DNA of 64,000 bases from Lactiplantibacillus daoliensis (GTDB lineage: Bacteria; Bacillota; Bacilli; Lactobacillales; Lactobacillaceae): contig NZ_BJDH01000003.1 of the NCBI RefSeq assembly GCF_005405005.1, forward strand, positions 124,001 through 188,000, read 5' to 3'. Position 1 is the stretch's first letter. Each line of letters starts with the position of its first letter. This document shows positions 41,533-50,378 of the stretch, in pieces. Under the pieces are notes generated by a model, which searched no databases, had not been told where the DNA came from, and saw only the letters and a list, made by a program, of their open reading frames with translations. Position numbers and translations under genes: made by a program.

Positions 41533-41581
41533 TTGTATATTGATGTAATCATTAAATCGTAATTTGGGGAGGCCTTTTTTC

Positions 41582-42004
41582 ATGAAGAAAATATTAGTTG
41601 CGACCCATGGCCGGATGGCAAGTGGTATTCAAAGCTCAATTAAAATATTAACGGGTTTACAAGATCAATTAGCAGTTATTGATGCCTATGTGGACAATTG
41701 TGATCTACAAGCAGAGGTGCAAAGCTTTATTGAACAAACGCATGGTCAGCCCTGTATTATTTTAACGGATATTGTGGGTGGTAGTGTTGCCCAAGCCGTT
41801 TCGATGTTATCAGCAAATCAGAAAAATGTTTTTTTAGTCAGTGGCGTTAATCTACCGATTGTTCTGTCACTGTTAATCAACACAGAGCCATTAACTGCGG
41901 CGCGAATTGATCAATTAATTTCAGAATGTCAGGTTCAACGTGTTACGTCGGAGGTTAAGGTACCAAGTGAGAATATGAAGCATGAAGACTTTTTTGCGAG
42001 TTGA
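41582..42004 (+). CDS. PTS mannose-class IIA
   Basis: A 140-residue phosphocarrier with H9 in KKILVATHGRMASGIQSSIKIL and the motif IILTDIVGGSVAQAVSML. ATG 41582 is preceded by GGGGAGG at 9 bp; a TTG 18 bp upstream in frame would include that site. It is the first gene after the sigma-54 promoter and presumably serves the IIB/IIC/IID encoded at 45564-47678, although those have a separate sigma-54 promoter. Confidence 0.92.
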   Translation: MKKILVATHGRMASGIQSSIKILTGLQDQLAVIDAYVDNCDLQAEVQSFIEQTHGQPCIILTDIVGGSVAQAVSMLSANQKNVFLVSGVNLPIVLSLLINTEPLTAARIDQLISECQVQRVTSEVKVPSENMKHEDFFAS

Positions 42005-42022
42005 TGAAAGTGAGAAGACAAA

Positions 42023-43141
42023 ATGACAGAAGTTGAGATTTGGGCAAAGCAAGTCCTATCACAGTTGGACCTTAAATTGACGGCAGAAGCCCAACGATTA
42101 GGCAATCAGATCCCTTATATTCCAGAGAATGGGCATTATGTGGATATGGGAAAACGGGACATTACTTGGTGGACGAATGGTTTTTGGGCCGGAACGCTAT
42201 GGTTAATGTATCACGCGACGGGTAAATCGCTTTATCGACAGACTGCCGAAGCGAATGAAGCTCGCTTGGATCAGGCATTTGATAAATATACTGGGCTACA
42301 TCATGATGTTGGCTTTATGTGGAATTTATCGGCGGTGGCGGATTATCGACTTACAGGTAATGAGCGGTCAAAGGCCCGAGGATTGCACGCGGCACATTTA
42401 TTGGCAGGACGCTACAATCCTCGTGGCCATTTTATTCGTTCCTGGAATCATGGCAATCCGGGTGGTGTCATCGTTGATAGTATGTTAAATATTCCACTTT
42501 TGTATTGGGCGAGTGAGACATTGAATGATCCACGGCTAACTTATATTGCGGAGGAGCATGCCGACACCGTCATGCAACACGTGGTACGGCCCGATGGTTC
42601 AGTTAATCATATTGTGATTCTTGACCCGGCGACTGGGGCGCTATTGGAGACACCGGGAGGCCAAGGGTATGCCCCAGGGTCAGCTTGGTCTCGAGGACAG
42701 GCTTGGGCATTGTACGGGTTTACTCTAAGTTATGCGCATACCAAAAAGGTGGCCTATTTAGAGACGGCTAAACGGATAGCTGCCTATTTTATAGCGATGG
42801 TTAGTCAACATGGTCACATTTCAATTGTTGATTTTCGTGCACCAGAACAGCCGGAAATTATTGATACCTCTGCTGGTTTGTGTGCAGCCTGTGGTTTGTT
42901 AGAGATTGCTAAGTGGGTGCCAATTCATGAACAGCAATTTTATCGCAAGGCGGCTATCCAGATATTAAAAGCAACCGTTGCTCAGTATACTGATTGGGAC
43001 TTGAAGACGGATGGCATTGTTCAGTGTGGTACTGGGGCATATCATGATCAAACTAATCGCGAAGTGCCCTTAATTTATAGTGATTTTTATTTGGTGGAAG
43101 CCATTGTGCGTCTGCTAGGAAAAGACTTTTTGATTTGGTGA
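42023..43141 (+). CDS. Unsaturated glucuronyl hydrolase, GH88
   Basis: A 372-residue GH88 enzyme with D95 in GLHHDVGFMWNLSAVADY and D152 in GVIVDSMLNIPLLYWAS; TWWTNGFWAGTLWLMYH at 48-64. Closest in landmarks to the copy at 60823, which also belongs to a sigma-54 PTS operon (both have YxGLHHDVGFMW and the ending RLLGKDFLxW). 18 bp after IIA and 13 bp before the GH36 gene, so co-transcribed. Confidence 0.92.
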   Translation: MTEVEIWAKQVLSQLDLKLTAEAQRLGNQIPYIPENGHYVDMGKRDITWWTNGFWAGTLWLMYHATGKSLYRQTAEANEARLDQAFDKYTGLHHDVGFMWNLSAVADYRLTGNERSKARGLHAAHLLAGRYNPRGHFIRSWNHGNPGGVIVDSMLNIPLLYWASETLNDPRLTYIAEEHADTVMQHVVRPDGSVNHIVILDPATGALLETPGGQGYAPGSAWSRGQAWALYGFTLSYAHTKKVAYLETAKRIAAYFIAMVSQHGHISIVDFRAPEQPEIIDTSAGLCAACGLLEIAKWVPIHEQQFYRKAAIQILKATVAQYTDWDLKTDGIVQCGTGAYHDQTNREVPLIYSDFYLVEAIVRLLGKDFLIW

Positions 43142-43154
43142 GGAGTGATTACAA

Positions 43155-45326
43155 TTGAATCCCAAACAAGTTTTACAACAGTACGACTTAAGGACCGCTA
43201 ATTGTCAACTATCTATCGGTGTTTTGGCAAGTGGTCACTTATGCTTGTTATATTTTGGGAGAAAATTGCCAGTGCAAACGGACCTAAGAAGTGTGATTGA
43301 AGATTTACCTAAGGCAAGTTATTTAGCCGATACAGATGGTATCAGTGATTTTAGGCTCGAACAATTACCGTTAATGTATCCTGCGTTTGGCACGCCAGAT
43401 TTAAGAGCACCGGCCATTCGAGTCAGGGATGATAGTGGTAGTGCAATTATTAACTTGAAATTCAAGGAAAAGCGTTTGATTGCCGGTAAGCCAGCATTGC
43501 CGGGATTGCCAGCAACCCATGTGGCCGGCCAGGTTAAGACGTGGGAATTTGATTTGGTAGATAGCGTTACTGGTTTAACGGTTACCTTGGTGATTAGTGC
43601 TTTTGTTGATTACGACATTTTTACACAGTCCGTCCGAGTCAAAAATACAGCGACAACACCACTAAGACTCGATGAAGCCCAGTCACTTAGCCTGGATCTA
43701 TTAAGCGATCGATTTGACTTGGTCACTTTAAATGGGGCTTGGAGTCGCGAAAATCATATTCAGAGAACCCCATTGCGACCAGGTATTCAGGGGACTGATA
43801 GCAAGCGCGGTGCTAGTGGTCATGGGCAGAATCCTTTTGTGGCTTTAGCGACGCCAGATACAGATTGGCAACATGGCGAGATCTATAGTGCCAATTTAAT
43901 TTACAGTGGTAATTTTGTGGCTACGGCAACGGTTGATATGCATCAGAACACGCGGTTACAAGTGGGCATCAATCCCTTTGAATTTGAATGGAAGCTGTCA
44001 CCGGGACAGTCATTTGCGACACCAGAGGTTGTTTTTAGTTATGCCAACAAGGGCTTTAATCAGATGAGCCAACGGTATCACCGATTTTATTTGGATTGTC
44101 TCTTGCCAAAACAATTTGCTAAGCAATCGCGTCCCATCCTCATTAATAATTGGGAGGCAACTTATTTTGACTTTAATCGGCAAAAGTTACTGGCATTGGC
44201 GAAGCAAGCCAGTGAATTAGGCATCGAGTTGTTTGTTTTAGATGATGGCTGGTTTGGTAAGCGTGATGATGATTCATCTTCGTTAGGTGATTGGGTCGCT
44301 AATGAGACTAAATTAGGTGGTTCCTTGTCAGCATTGACGACGGATATTCAGGCGCTAGGCTTGCAGTTTGGGCTGTGGATTGAGCCGGAAATGGTTTCAC
44401 CAAATAGTGACTTGTATCGTCAACATCCAGATTGGGTGATGAGTGATTTACGGCATCGGCCACAGTTAGCCCGTCATCAATATGTCTTGGATCTATCACA
44501 ATCAGTCGTTCAAGACTATCTAATTAAAACAATTGATCAGTTACTGACCGAAAACTCAATTGATTATTTAAAGTGGGATATGAACCGTAATATCACGGAT
44601 GCATATAGCCATGGCTTAGCGGTTGATCAACAGGGAGAGGTCTATCATCGTTATTTGCTGGGACTGTATCACGTCCTAGGAACGATTACGATGCGCCATC
44701 CCCAAGTGTTGATCGAAAGCTGTGCCGGAGGTGGTGGTCGGTTTGATGCAGGTATGCTAGCTTATACGCCACAGATTTGGACTTCAGACGATACGGATGC
44801 TTATGAACGGCTACAAATTCAGCGTGGTACGGCTTTAATCTACCCACCCGTGACGATGGGGAGCCATGTTTCAGCAGTACCGAATCACCAAGTGGGCAGG
44901 ATAACAGACTTGGCAACTCGTGGGACTGTTGCAGAGCAGGGAAATCTAGGTTATGAGCTTGATCTACTCGCATTGACAACAACAGAAAAACAACAGATTC
45001 AGCGTCAAGTTACGATTTATAAAGCTTATCGTGAAACGCTACAGTTTGGCAAATACACCGTATTACCGGTGGATGAGGCTAATGAGTGGGCGTGGTCCAA
45101 AGTTGGGTATGGCTTTGTCATTGTCGATCATATTACCATTTGGGCCAGACCTAATACGGTTCCTAAACGGTTGAAAGTGGTTGGCTTAACGCCAACGAAA
45201 CAATATCAGGATGTTAGAACGCAGCGATGCTATTCGGGCGCCTTTTTAATGTCGGTCGGTTTAGTAATCGACCGGCAGAACCGTGACTTTGCAAGTCAAC
45301 GCTGGATTTTTAAGGAATTACGTTAG
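43155..45326 (+). CDS. Alpha-galactosidase, GH36
   Basis: A 723-residue GH36 enzyme. After an N-terminal beta-sandwich (1-320), the catalytic barrel contains ELFVLDDGWFGKRDDD, FGLWIEPEMVSPNSDLY, the nucleophile D475 in YLKWDMNRN, ESCAGGGGRFD and the acid/base D545 in QIWTSDDTDA. It starts at TTG, with AGGAG 9 bp upstream overlapping the GH88 stop. No signal peptide. It removes alpha-galactosyl groups from raffinose-type or galactan-derived oligosaccharides; here it likely trims imported pectic or arabinogalactan fragments. Confidence 0.94.
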   Translation: MNPKQVLQQYDLRTANCQLSIGVLASGHLCLLYFGRKLPVQTDLRSVIEDLPKASYLADTDGISDFRLEQLPLMYPAFGTPDLRAPAIRVRDDSGSAIINLKFKEKRLIAGKPALPGLPATHVAGQVKTWEFDLVDSVTGLTVTLVISAFVDYDIFTQSVRVKNTATTPLRLDEAQSLSLDLLSDRFDLVTLNGAWSRENHIQRTPLRPGIQGTDSKRGASGHGQNPFVALATPDTDWQHGEIYSANLIYSGNFVATATVDMHQNTRLQVGINPFEFEWKLSPGQSFATPEVVFSYANKGFNQMSQRYHRFYLDCLLPKQFAKQSRPILINNWEATYFDFNRQKLLALAKQASELGIELFVLDDGWFGKRDDDSSSLGDWVANETKLGGSLSALTTDIQALGLQFGLWIEPEMVSPNSDLYRQHPDWVMSDLRHRPQLARHQYVLDLSQSVVQDYLIKTIDQLLTENSIDYLKWDMNRNITDAYSHGLAVDQQGEVYHRYLLGLYHVLGTITMRHPQVLIESCAGGGGRFDAGMLAYTPQIWTSDDTDAYERLQIQRGTALIYPPVTMGSHVSAVPNHQVGRITDLATRGTVAEQGNLGYELDLLALTTTEKQQIQRQVTIYKAYRETLQFGKYTVLPVDEANEWAWSKVGYGFVIVDHITIWARPNTVPKRLKVVGLTPTKQYQDVRTQRCYSGAFLMSVGLVIDRQNRDFASQRWIFKELR

Positions 45327-45391
45327 TGTTTAATCAAAGGTGCATCTCTCGTAGTTTTGGCTGTAAAGTGGCAGTTACAACAATTGGTTAA

Positions 45392-45429
45392 TAGTGGCTG
45401 TGTTTAGAATAGTTTAAACACAGCTGCTA
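45392..45429 (+). promoter_or_regulatory. Inverted repeat upstream of the second sigma-54 promoter
   Basis: Arms TAGTGGCTGTGTTTA and TAAACACAGCTGCTA (13 of 15 paired) with an 8-nt centre, about 42 bp before the -24 box and followed by TTTT. It may be both the GH36 terminator and the enhancer site for a LevR-type activator. Confidence 0.55.
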
Positions 45430-45470
45430 TTTTAGTTTATTAGCCAGTGTAAAAGGTGTCCTATCAACGA

Positions 45471-45485
45471 TGGCATGGTTTTTGC
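45471..45485 (+). promoter_or_regulatory. Sigma-54 promoter of the PTS IIB-IIC-IID-GH43 unit
   Basis: TGGCATGGTTTTTGC has GG and GC correctly spaced. The expected transcript start is near 45497, giving a leader of about 65 nt. Confidence 0.87.
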
Positions 45486-45512
45486 ATGTATCTTAGTGTA
45501 AGCAGTGAATGA

Positions 45513-45536
45513 CGTTATCTGGTGCACCAGATAACG
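45513..45536. promoter_or_regulatory. Perfect 24-bp palindrome in the operon leader
   Basis: Half-site CGTTATCTGGTG followed directly by its exact complement. With no loop it is more likely a protein operator than an RNA hairpin. It lies between the sigma-54 start point and the IIB gene. Confidence 0.65.
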
Positions 45537-45563
45537 CAATATTGTAAAAGTGAGGGTGAAACA

Positions 45564-46055
45564 ATGATTGAAATGATAAGGGTTGATGATCGGTTAATCC
45601 ATGGTCAAGTGGCATTATTGTGGTCACGTGAGTTACAACTGAATCGAATTATTGTTGCCAATGATCAAGTTGCCAAGAGTGAAATTCAGAAAAATGCGCT
45701 TTTATTGGCTGCACCAACAGGGATTAAAGTTGCGGTAGTGTCAGTTGCTAAAGCGATTGATTTGGCGAATGACCCCCGCAGTGCAAAGTTAAAAATATTG
45801 ATGATTGTGAATAATGTCGATGATTTATATCAACTAAATGAACAAGTCCAAGAGAAACCTAAATTGGATATTGCCAATGTTGGTCGAATTACCGGTGACT
45901 TGAAAAAGAAGCAAAAAATTTCTGAAACAGTGTACTTAACTACGGAAGAAATCGAGGTTGTTAAGGCAATCGATGAGTCAGCAGCTAAATTAGTTTATCA
46001 ACCATTACCAAATGATAATGAAACTAACTTTATGACTCTCGTGAAAGGAGAATAG
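45564..46055 (+). CDS. PTS mannose-class IIB
   Basis: A 163-residue phosphocarrier with H13 in MIRVDDRLIHGQVALLWSR and NRIIVANDQVAKSEIQKNALLLAAP. ATG 45564 follows GAGGGTG; the frame extends upstream to 45522 but that covers the leader palindrome. It passes phosphate from the IIA encoded at 41582 to sugar moved through IIC/IID. Confidence 0.93.
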   Translation: MIEMIRVDDRLIHGQVALLWSRELQLNRIIVANDQVAKSEIQKNALLLAAPTGIKVAVVSVAKAIDLANDPRSAKLKILMIVNNVDDLYQLNEQVQEKPKLDIANVGRITGDLKKKQKISETVYLTTEEIEVVKAIDESAAKLVYQPLPNDNETNFMTLVKGE

Positions 46056-46057
46056 TC

Positions 46058-46858
46058 ATGATACTCTATCAAGCGTTTGTAGTGGGCTTAGCGATGGCTT
46101 TCGGTAAGTGGATTAATGCTTATGGGTCATTTGCACAGCTGATGCCGTTTATCACATATATTTTATTAGCAATTTTACTGGGTAAGAATCCGGCTCAAGC
46201 TTTAATCATTGGGGCGGCCGTTGAACTAGCCTTTTATGGTGTCATGCAAATTGGCGCGGTCTTGCCTCAAGATACTGCAGTTGGTGGTGTTTTAGGGGTG
46301 GCTTTTGCTTTGATATTAAACCAAAAGCCCGCGGTTGCAGTTGCGTTGGCAGTGCCAATTTCAATGTTGGCAGTGATTGTTTGGAATTTGTTGAAATTTT
46401 GGTTTACGGCCAATGTTGAAGTGTTTGAAAAGTACATTGCTGAACGTAATAGCCACAAATTCAATCGTCTATGGTGGATTCAAATTGGTGTTTATGAGTT
46501 GGCTTATTTCTTGTTAGCATTCTTAGCTATTTTGCTGGGTACTGCTGGTATTAAAGCGTTTGTTAATAGTATTCCAGCACAATTCTTGACAGGATTAACC
46601 GTTGCGGCTGGGATGTTACCAGCTGTTGGGATGGCTATGTTATTGAAGTATGTTTGGAATATTGCCTTTTTACCATTCTTCATCGCTGGGTTTGCATTGG
46701 CGGCATATCTACAGTTACCAATTATGGCGATTAGTATCTTTGGGATTGTCTTTGGGCTAATCATGTTCTTTATTGATCGAGATATTAATAATATTAAAAC
46801 AGATAAAAAAGTAAGTAATTCAAAGTCTAATGATGAGGGGGATTTCTTCGATGACTAA
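46058..46858 (+). CDS. PTS mannose-class IIC
   Basis: A 266-residue membrane subunit with the pattern LGKNPAQALIIGAAVELAFYGVMQIGAVLPQDTAVGGVLGVAFALIL and seven or more membrane segments, ending in a charged cytosolic tail. It starts 2 bp after IIB and overlaps IID by 8 bp (ATGACTAA). It is of the agaW/sorbose-like branch (VLPQD motif), like the IIC at 59056 and unlike the one at 6417. Confidence 0.92.
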   Translation: MILYQAFVVGLAMAFGKWINAYGSFAQLMPFITYILLAILLGKNPAQALIIGAAVELAFYGVMQIGAVLPQDTAVGGVLGVAFALILNQKPAVAVALAVPISMLAVIVWNLLKFWFTANVEVFEKYIAERNSHKFNRLWWIQIGVYELAYFLLAFLAILLGTAGIKAFVNSIPAQFLTGLTVAAGMLPAVGMAMLLKYVWNIAFLPFFIAGFALAAYLQLPIMAISIFGIVFGLIMFFIDRDINNIKTDKKVSNSKSNDEGDFFDD

Positions 46859-47678
46859 TAAAATTAAGTTTACTGATCGTGAAAAAAAGCTAACGAGAAG
46901 ACTATTTTGGCGCAATATGTTTTTAGGCTTTAATATGAGCTATACTCGCCAACAAGGGGTTGCTTGGGACTGGGTTCACCAGCCAGTTTATCGTGATATA
47001 TATAAAGACGATGACCAGTATTGGGAAGCCATGCAACGAAATCTTGAGTTTTTTAATACCACGCCAAATATGGTTGGGACGGTTTCAGGATTAGCGGTTT
47101 CGATGGAAGAAGAAAATGCTAAAGCACCTAAGGGCACCTTCGATACTGCCGGGATTAGCGGTATGAAAATTGGGTTAATGGGACCATTGGCCGGGATTGG
47201 CGATACGTTCTTCTCAGGTGTCTGGGGCCTTATCATTATGGGGATTGCAATTAGTTTTGCTAAACAAGGTAATCTGGTTGTGGCGGCTTTGCCATTAATT
47301 GCGTTAATTCCTAATATCTTGATTCGGTGGTACGGTCAAAAATATGGGTATAAATTAGGGAGTCAGTATATTCAAAAGGCCGTTGAAGACGGCGTCATGA
47401 CAATGTTTACTAAGGCATCTTCAATTGTCGGTGTAACCGTTGTTGGTGGGATGATTGCCACATTGGTAAAAGTACCAGTTGTCTTCAAAACTAAGATCAA
47501 TGGCACTGTGTTTGAATTGCAAAAGGTTTTAGATCAAATTTTACCAGCAATGCTACCGTTGATTGTGACGATCATTTGTTTTTGGTTATTACGTAAAAAT
47601 GTTAGTCCAGTTAAAGTCTTGATTGGTGTTGTCATTGCGGGGTTCCTCTTAACATTCTTAGGGATTACTGGGGCTTAA
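46851..47678 (+). CDS. PTS mannose-class IID
   Basis: A 275-residue IID subunit: LTRRLFWRNMFLGFNMSYTRQQGVAWDWVHQPVY, EEENAKAPKG loop, MKIGLMGPLAGIGDTFFSGVWGLIIMGIAISFAKQGN. ATG 46851 has GAGGGGG upstream and overlaps the IIC stop; a longer open frame from 46830 was not used. It completes the translocator encoded by 45564-47678. Confidence 0.92.
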   Translation: MTNKIKFTDREKKLTRRLFWRNMFLGFNMSYTRQQGVAWDWVHQPVYRDIYKDDDQYWEAMQRNLEFFNTTPNMVGTVSGLAVSMEEENAKAPKGTFDTAGISGMKIGLMGPLAGIGDTFFSGVWGLIIMGIAISFAKQGNLVVAALPLIALIPNILIRWYGQKYGYKLGSQYIQKAVEDGVMTMFTKASSIVGVTVVGGMIATLVKVPVVFKTKINGTVFELQKVLDQILPAMLPLIVTIICFWLLRKNVSPVKVLIGVVIAGFLLTFLGITGA

Positions 47679-47697
47679 TTAGTGAGGTGCGTGAAGC

Positions 47698-48624
47698 GTG
47701 AATAAAAACGGACAAATGTGGTTAGATGACCAAGGAAAGCCAATTCAAGCTCACGGCGGGATGATTGCCAAGTTTGAGGACCACTACTATTGGTATGGTG
47801 AAGAGAAATCGGCACCGAATATCCAATCAAGTACGGGTGGTAATATGGTACCGATGATTGGGATTGCGTGCTATCAGTCCAATGATTTACAGCATTGGCA
47901 GGCCTGTGGCATTGTATTAGGCGCGGCTAATGACCCTAGTCATACGCTAAATGAGCGCGCTATTCTAGAAAGACCTAAAGTTGTTTATAATCGTCAAAAT
48001 CACCAATATGTCATGTGGTGCCATTATGATACTGAAGATTATCACTATGCGGGCTGTTGTGTCAGCGTTGCTGACTCACCAACTGGACCGTTTACTGTCA
48101 AAAAAATCTTCAAACCGAATTTTCAAGATAGTCGAGATATGACCCTTTATCAAGAGGGTGATCAAGTCTACTTGTTACACAGTTCAGCTGGAAATCAGAC
48201 GATGATTCTAGCTGAATTGACGACTGATTACTGTGATACAACGGGACGTTATACTCGTTTGTTCATCGATCAGGCTCGTGAAGCACCGACGATGTTTAAA
48301 ACTGCAGATTGGTATTTCACGATTACGTCGGGGTGCACTGGTTGGCGGCCTAATCCGGCTTTATTCTCGCGTTCACATCAACTCTGGAATGGTGCGAAGT
48401 TAATTGATAATCCTTGTAATGGACCACGTGCCAATCGAACCTTTGATGGTCAGCCAACATTTGTTTTCTCAGTAGGACACCAATTCTATCTGTTATTGGA
48501 TCATTGGCAACCCACTCGTTTGAGCCAATCGGGTTATAGTATTTTACCGATTATTATTAATGATCGAGATTTGGTCGTACCGTGGTCCGAAACACCATTT
48601 GGCAAAGAAGGTGTTCCGAAATGA
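47698..48624 (+). CDS. GH43 family, probable exo-beta-1,3-galactanase
   Basis: A 308-residue five-blade beta-propeller protein resembling the exo-beta-1,3-galactanase branch of GH43 (subfamily 24). Landmarks: HGGMIAKFEDHYYWYGEEK, ERAILERPKVVYNRQNHQYVMWCHYD (E91), QAREAPTMFKTADWYFTITSGCTGWRPNP (E195) and RTFDGQPTFVF (Q252). In the studied fungal enzyme two Glu and a Gln replace the usual Asp base, and the spacing seen here (104 and 57 residues) is nearly the same. It starts at GTG with GAGGT 9 bp upstream. Lacks a signal peptide. Suggests use of type II arabinogalactan side chains. Confidence 0.82.
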   Translation: MNKNGQMWLDDQGKPIQAHGGMIAKFEDHYYWYGEEKSAPNIQSSTGGNMVPMIGIACYQSNDLQHWQACGIVLGAANDPSHTLNERAILERPKVVYNRQNHQYVMWCHYDTEDYHYAGCCVSVADSPTGPFTVKKIFKPNFQDSRDMTLYQEGDQVYLLHSSAGNQTMILAELTTDYCDTTGRYTRLFIDQAREAPTMFKTADWYFTITSGCTGWRPNPALFSRSHQLWNGAKLIDNPCNGPRANRTFDGQPTFVFSVGHQFYLLLDHWQPTRLSQSGYSILPIIINDRDLVVPWSETPFGKEGVPK

Positions 48625-50201
48625 CGACAATGGTCAAAAATCCTATCTTAAGAGGATTTAATCCTGATCCGAGCGTGCTTAAAGTTGGTGACGATTATTT
48701 TCTGGCGACGTCAACGTTTGAGTGGTGGCCCGGTGTCGAGATTTATCATTCTAGGGACCTTGTCAATTGGAAATTAGTGGCCGAACCACTGAATGATCCT
48801 GAACAAGTCCCGTTGCGAGGTGTCGATAATTCTCAAGGAATCTGGGCGCCAAATCTAAGTTACAGTCTGGGAAAGTATTGGCTCACTTATACGATCGTCC
48901 GTTCAGGAACGGCATTTAAAGATACTTTGAACTACGTCATTATGAGCGCTCAAATTGATGGACCTTGGAGTAAGCCGACCTTTGTGACGGCCAGTGGTTT
49001 TGATCCGGCGTTTTTCCATGATGATGATGGCAAGCATTACTTTATAAATATGTTATTTAATCATCGATTAGAGGCACCAGGATTTGATGGGGTTGTGATT
49101 CAAGAGTTTAACGCTAAGACGATGCAATTGGTTGGTCAGCGACAACACTTTTTTGCTGGGACTGAGCTGGGTGTTTGTGAAGGCCCCCAGATAATGAAAA
49201 AATCAGGGTGGTATTACTTGTTATGCGCAGCTGGCGGAACGGGGTACAGCCACGCTTCCACGGTTGCTCGTAGCCGTAAGGTCGTTGGGCCATATGAACT
49301 TTCGCCGTATACGCCATTAATTTCGACGAAGCATGCCTTAGATAATCCGTTACAAAAGTGCGGTCATGCCAGTTTTATTGAAGTCAGTCCCACGGAATGG
49401 TATATTTCGTTTTTGTGCGCGCGGCCACTGACTAAACATGGAAACTGTGTTTTGGGACGCGAAACGGCCATCCAACCAATTGAATGGGTTGCAGATTGGC
49501 CACGTTTAAAAAATAAAACCGTTGTGCCAGATATTAATTGTCCAGCACCTTCGATTGCAGCTACTAGTGTTCAGAAGTTGGATTATTCGCAGCGTTATGA
49601 TTTTGATAAAGAATACCTGTCACATGATTTTAAAACCTTGCGCGGCCCATTAACAGATCAGCTAAGCTTAACTGCTCGGCCGGGATATTGTCGGCTGTAT
49701 GGCCGTGAAAGCTTATCTAGTCATCATTTTCAGTCGCTGATAGCACGCCGTTGGCAGGCAGTTAGCTTCCGGGCTGAAACTCAGATTGATTTTCAACCGC
49801 AGAACTTTCAGCAATTAGCTGGGTTAGTTTTATACTATGATACGGACAATTGGGCGTATCTTTACATGTCTTACGATATGGCGCGGCAACGGCGTTATTT
49901 ACAAGTAGAGGTCGCTGATGCTAACCAATTTAGCTACTATTCGGATATGGTTGAGGTGTCAGCAACAGGCACGGTTAAACTGGCCGTAACCGTGGATCAT
50001 GCTCAGGCACAATTTGCTTATCGGACAGCTGAGACTTGGCAGCCAATCGGACGGCTCATCGCAGCAGACCATTTAAGCGATGATTATATTCGTGCCCATC
50101 AAGCTTTACGATTTACGGGTGCGATGGTCGGAATCTGTGCTCAGGATATGGATCAACATCAATCATTTGCGGATTTTGATTATTTTGATTATCAAGAATA
50201 A
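48621..50201 (+). CDS. GH43 family beta-xylosidase/alpha-L-arabinofuranosidase
   Basis: A 526-residue protein with a GH43 propeller (1-310) and a C-terminal beta-sandwich (about 330-520), the XynB-like architecture. Catalytic residues: D16 in GFNPDPSVLKVGDDYFLATSTFEWWPGVEIYHSRDLVNW, D128 in ASGFDPAFFHDDDG and E187 in GVCEGPQIMKKSGWYYLLCAAGGTGYSHA. ATG 48621 overlaps the preceding stop (ATGA). Likely removes arabinofuranosyl or xylosyl groups from imported oligosaccharides. A close paralogue lies at 62721. Confidence 0.92.
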   Translation: MTTMVKNPILRGFNPDPSVLKVGDDYFLATSTFEWWPGVEIYHSRDLVNWKLVAEPLNDPEQVPLRGVDNSQGIWAPNLSYSLGKYWLTYTIVRSGTAFKDTLNYVIMSAQIDGPWSKPTFVTASGFDPAFFHDDDGKHYFINMLFNHRLEAPGFDGVVIQEFNAKTMQLVGQRQHFFAGTELGVCEGPQIMKKSGWYYLLCAAGGTGYSHASTVARSRKVVGPYELSPYTPLISTKHALDNPLQKCGHASFIEVSPTEWYISFLCARPLTKHGNCVLGRETAIQPIEWVADWPRLKNKTVVPDINCPAPSIAATSVQKLDYSQRYDFDKEYLSHDFKTLRGPLTDQLSLTARPGYCRLYGRESLSSHHFQSLIARRWQAVSFRAETQIDFQPQNFQQLAGLVLYYDTDNWAYLYMSYDMARQRRYLQVEVADANQFSYYSDMVEVSATGTVKLAVTVDHAQAQFAYRTAETWQPIGRLIAADHLSDDYIRAHQALRFTGAMVGICAQDMDQHQSFADFDYFDYQE

Positions 50202-50212
50202 TAGGTTTTGGG

Positions 50213-50248
50213 AAGGCAACGATTAAGTTGAGAATCGTTGCCTTTTTT
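50213..50248 (+). terminator. Terminator of the PTS-GH43 operon
   Basis: Perfect 12-bp stem AAGGCAACGATT/AATCGTTGCCTT, 8-nt loop, T-run of six. Confidence 0.87.
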
Positions 50249-50378
50249 ATATCCGATTAAGGTTGGTAATTATTAGTAGTTTTATATTTTTCCTTAGAAG
50301 GTATGAGTGCTTATTGGTAAAATAGGTTAGTTATATGGTAACGTATTCCATAGCATGTAAACTGATAGAGGTAAGCAA

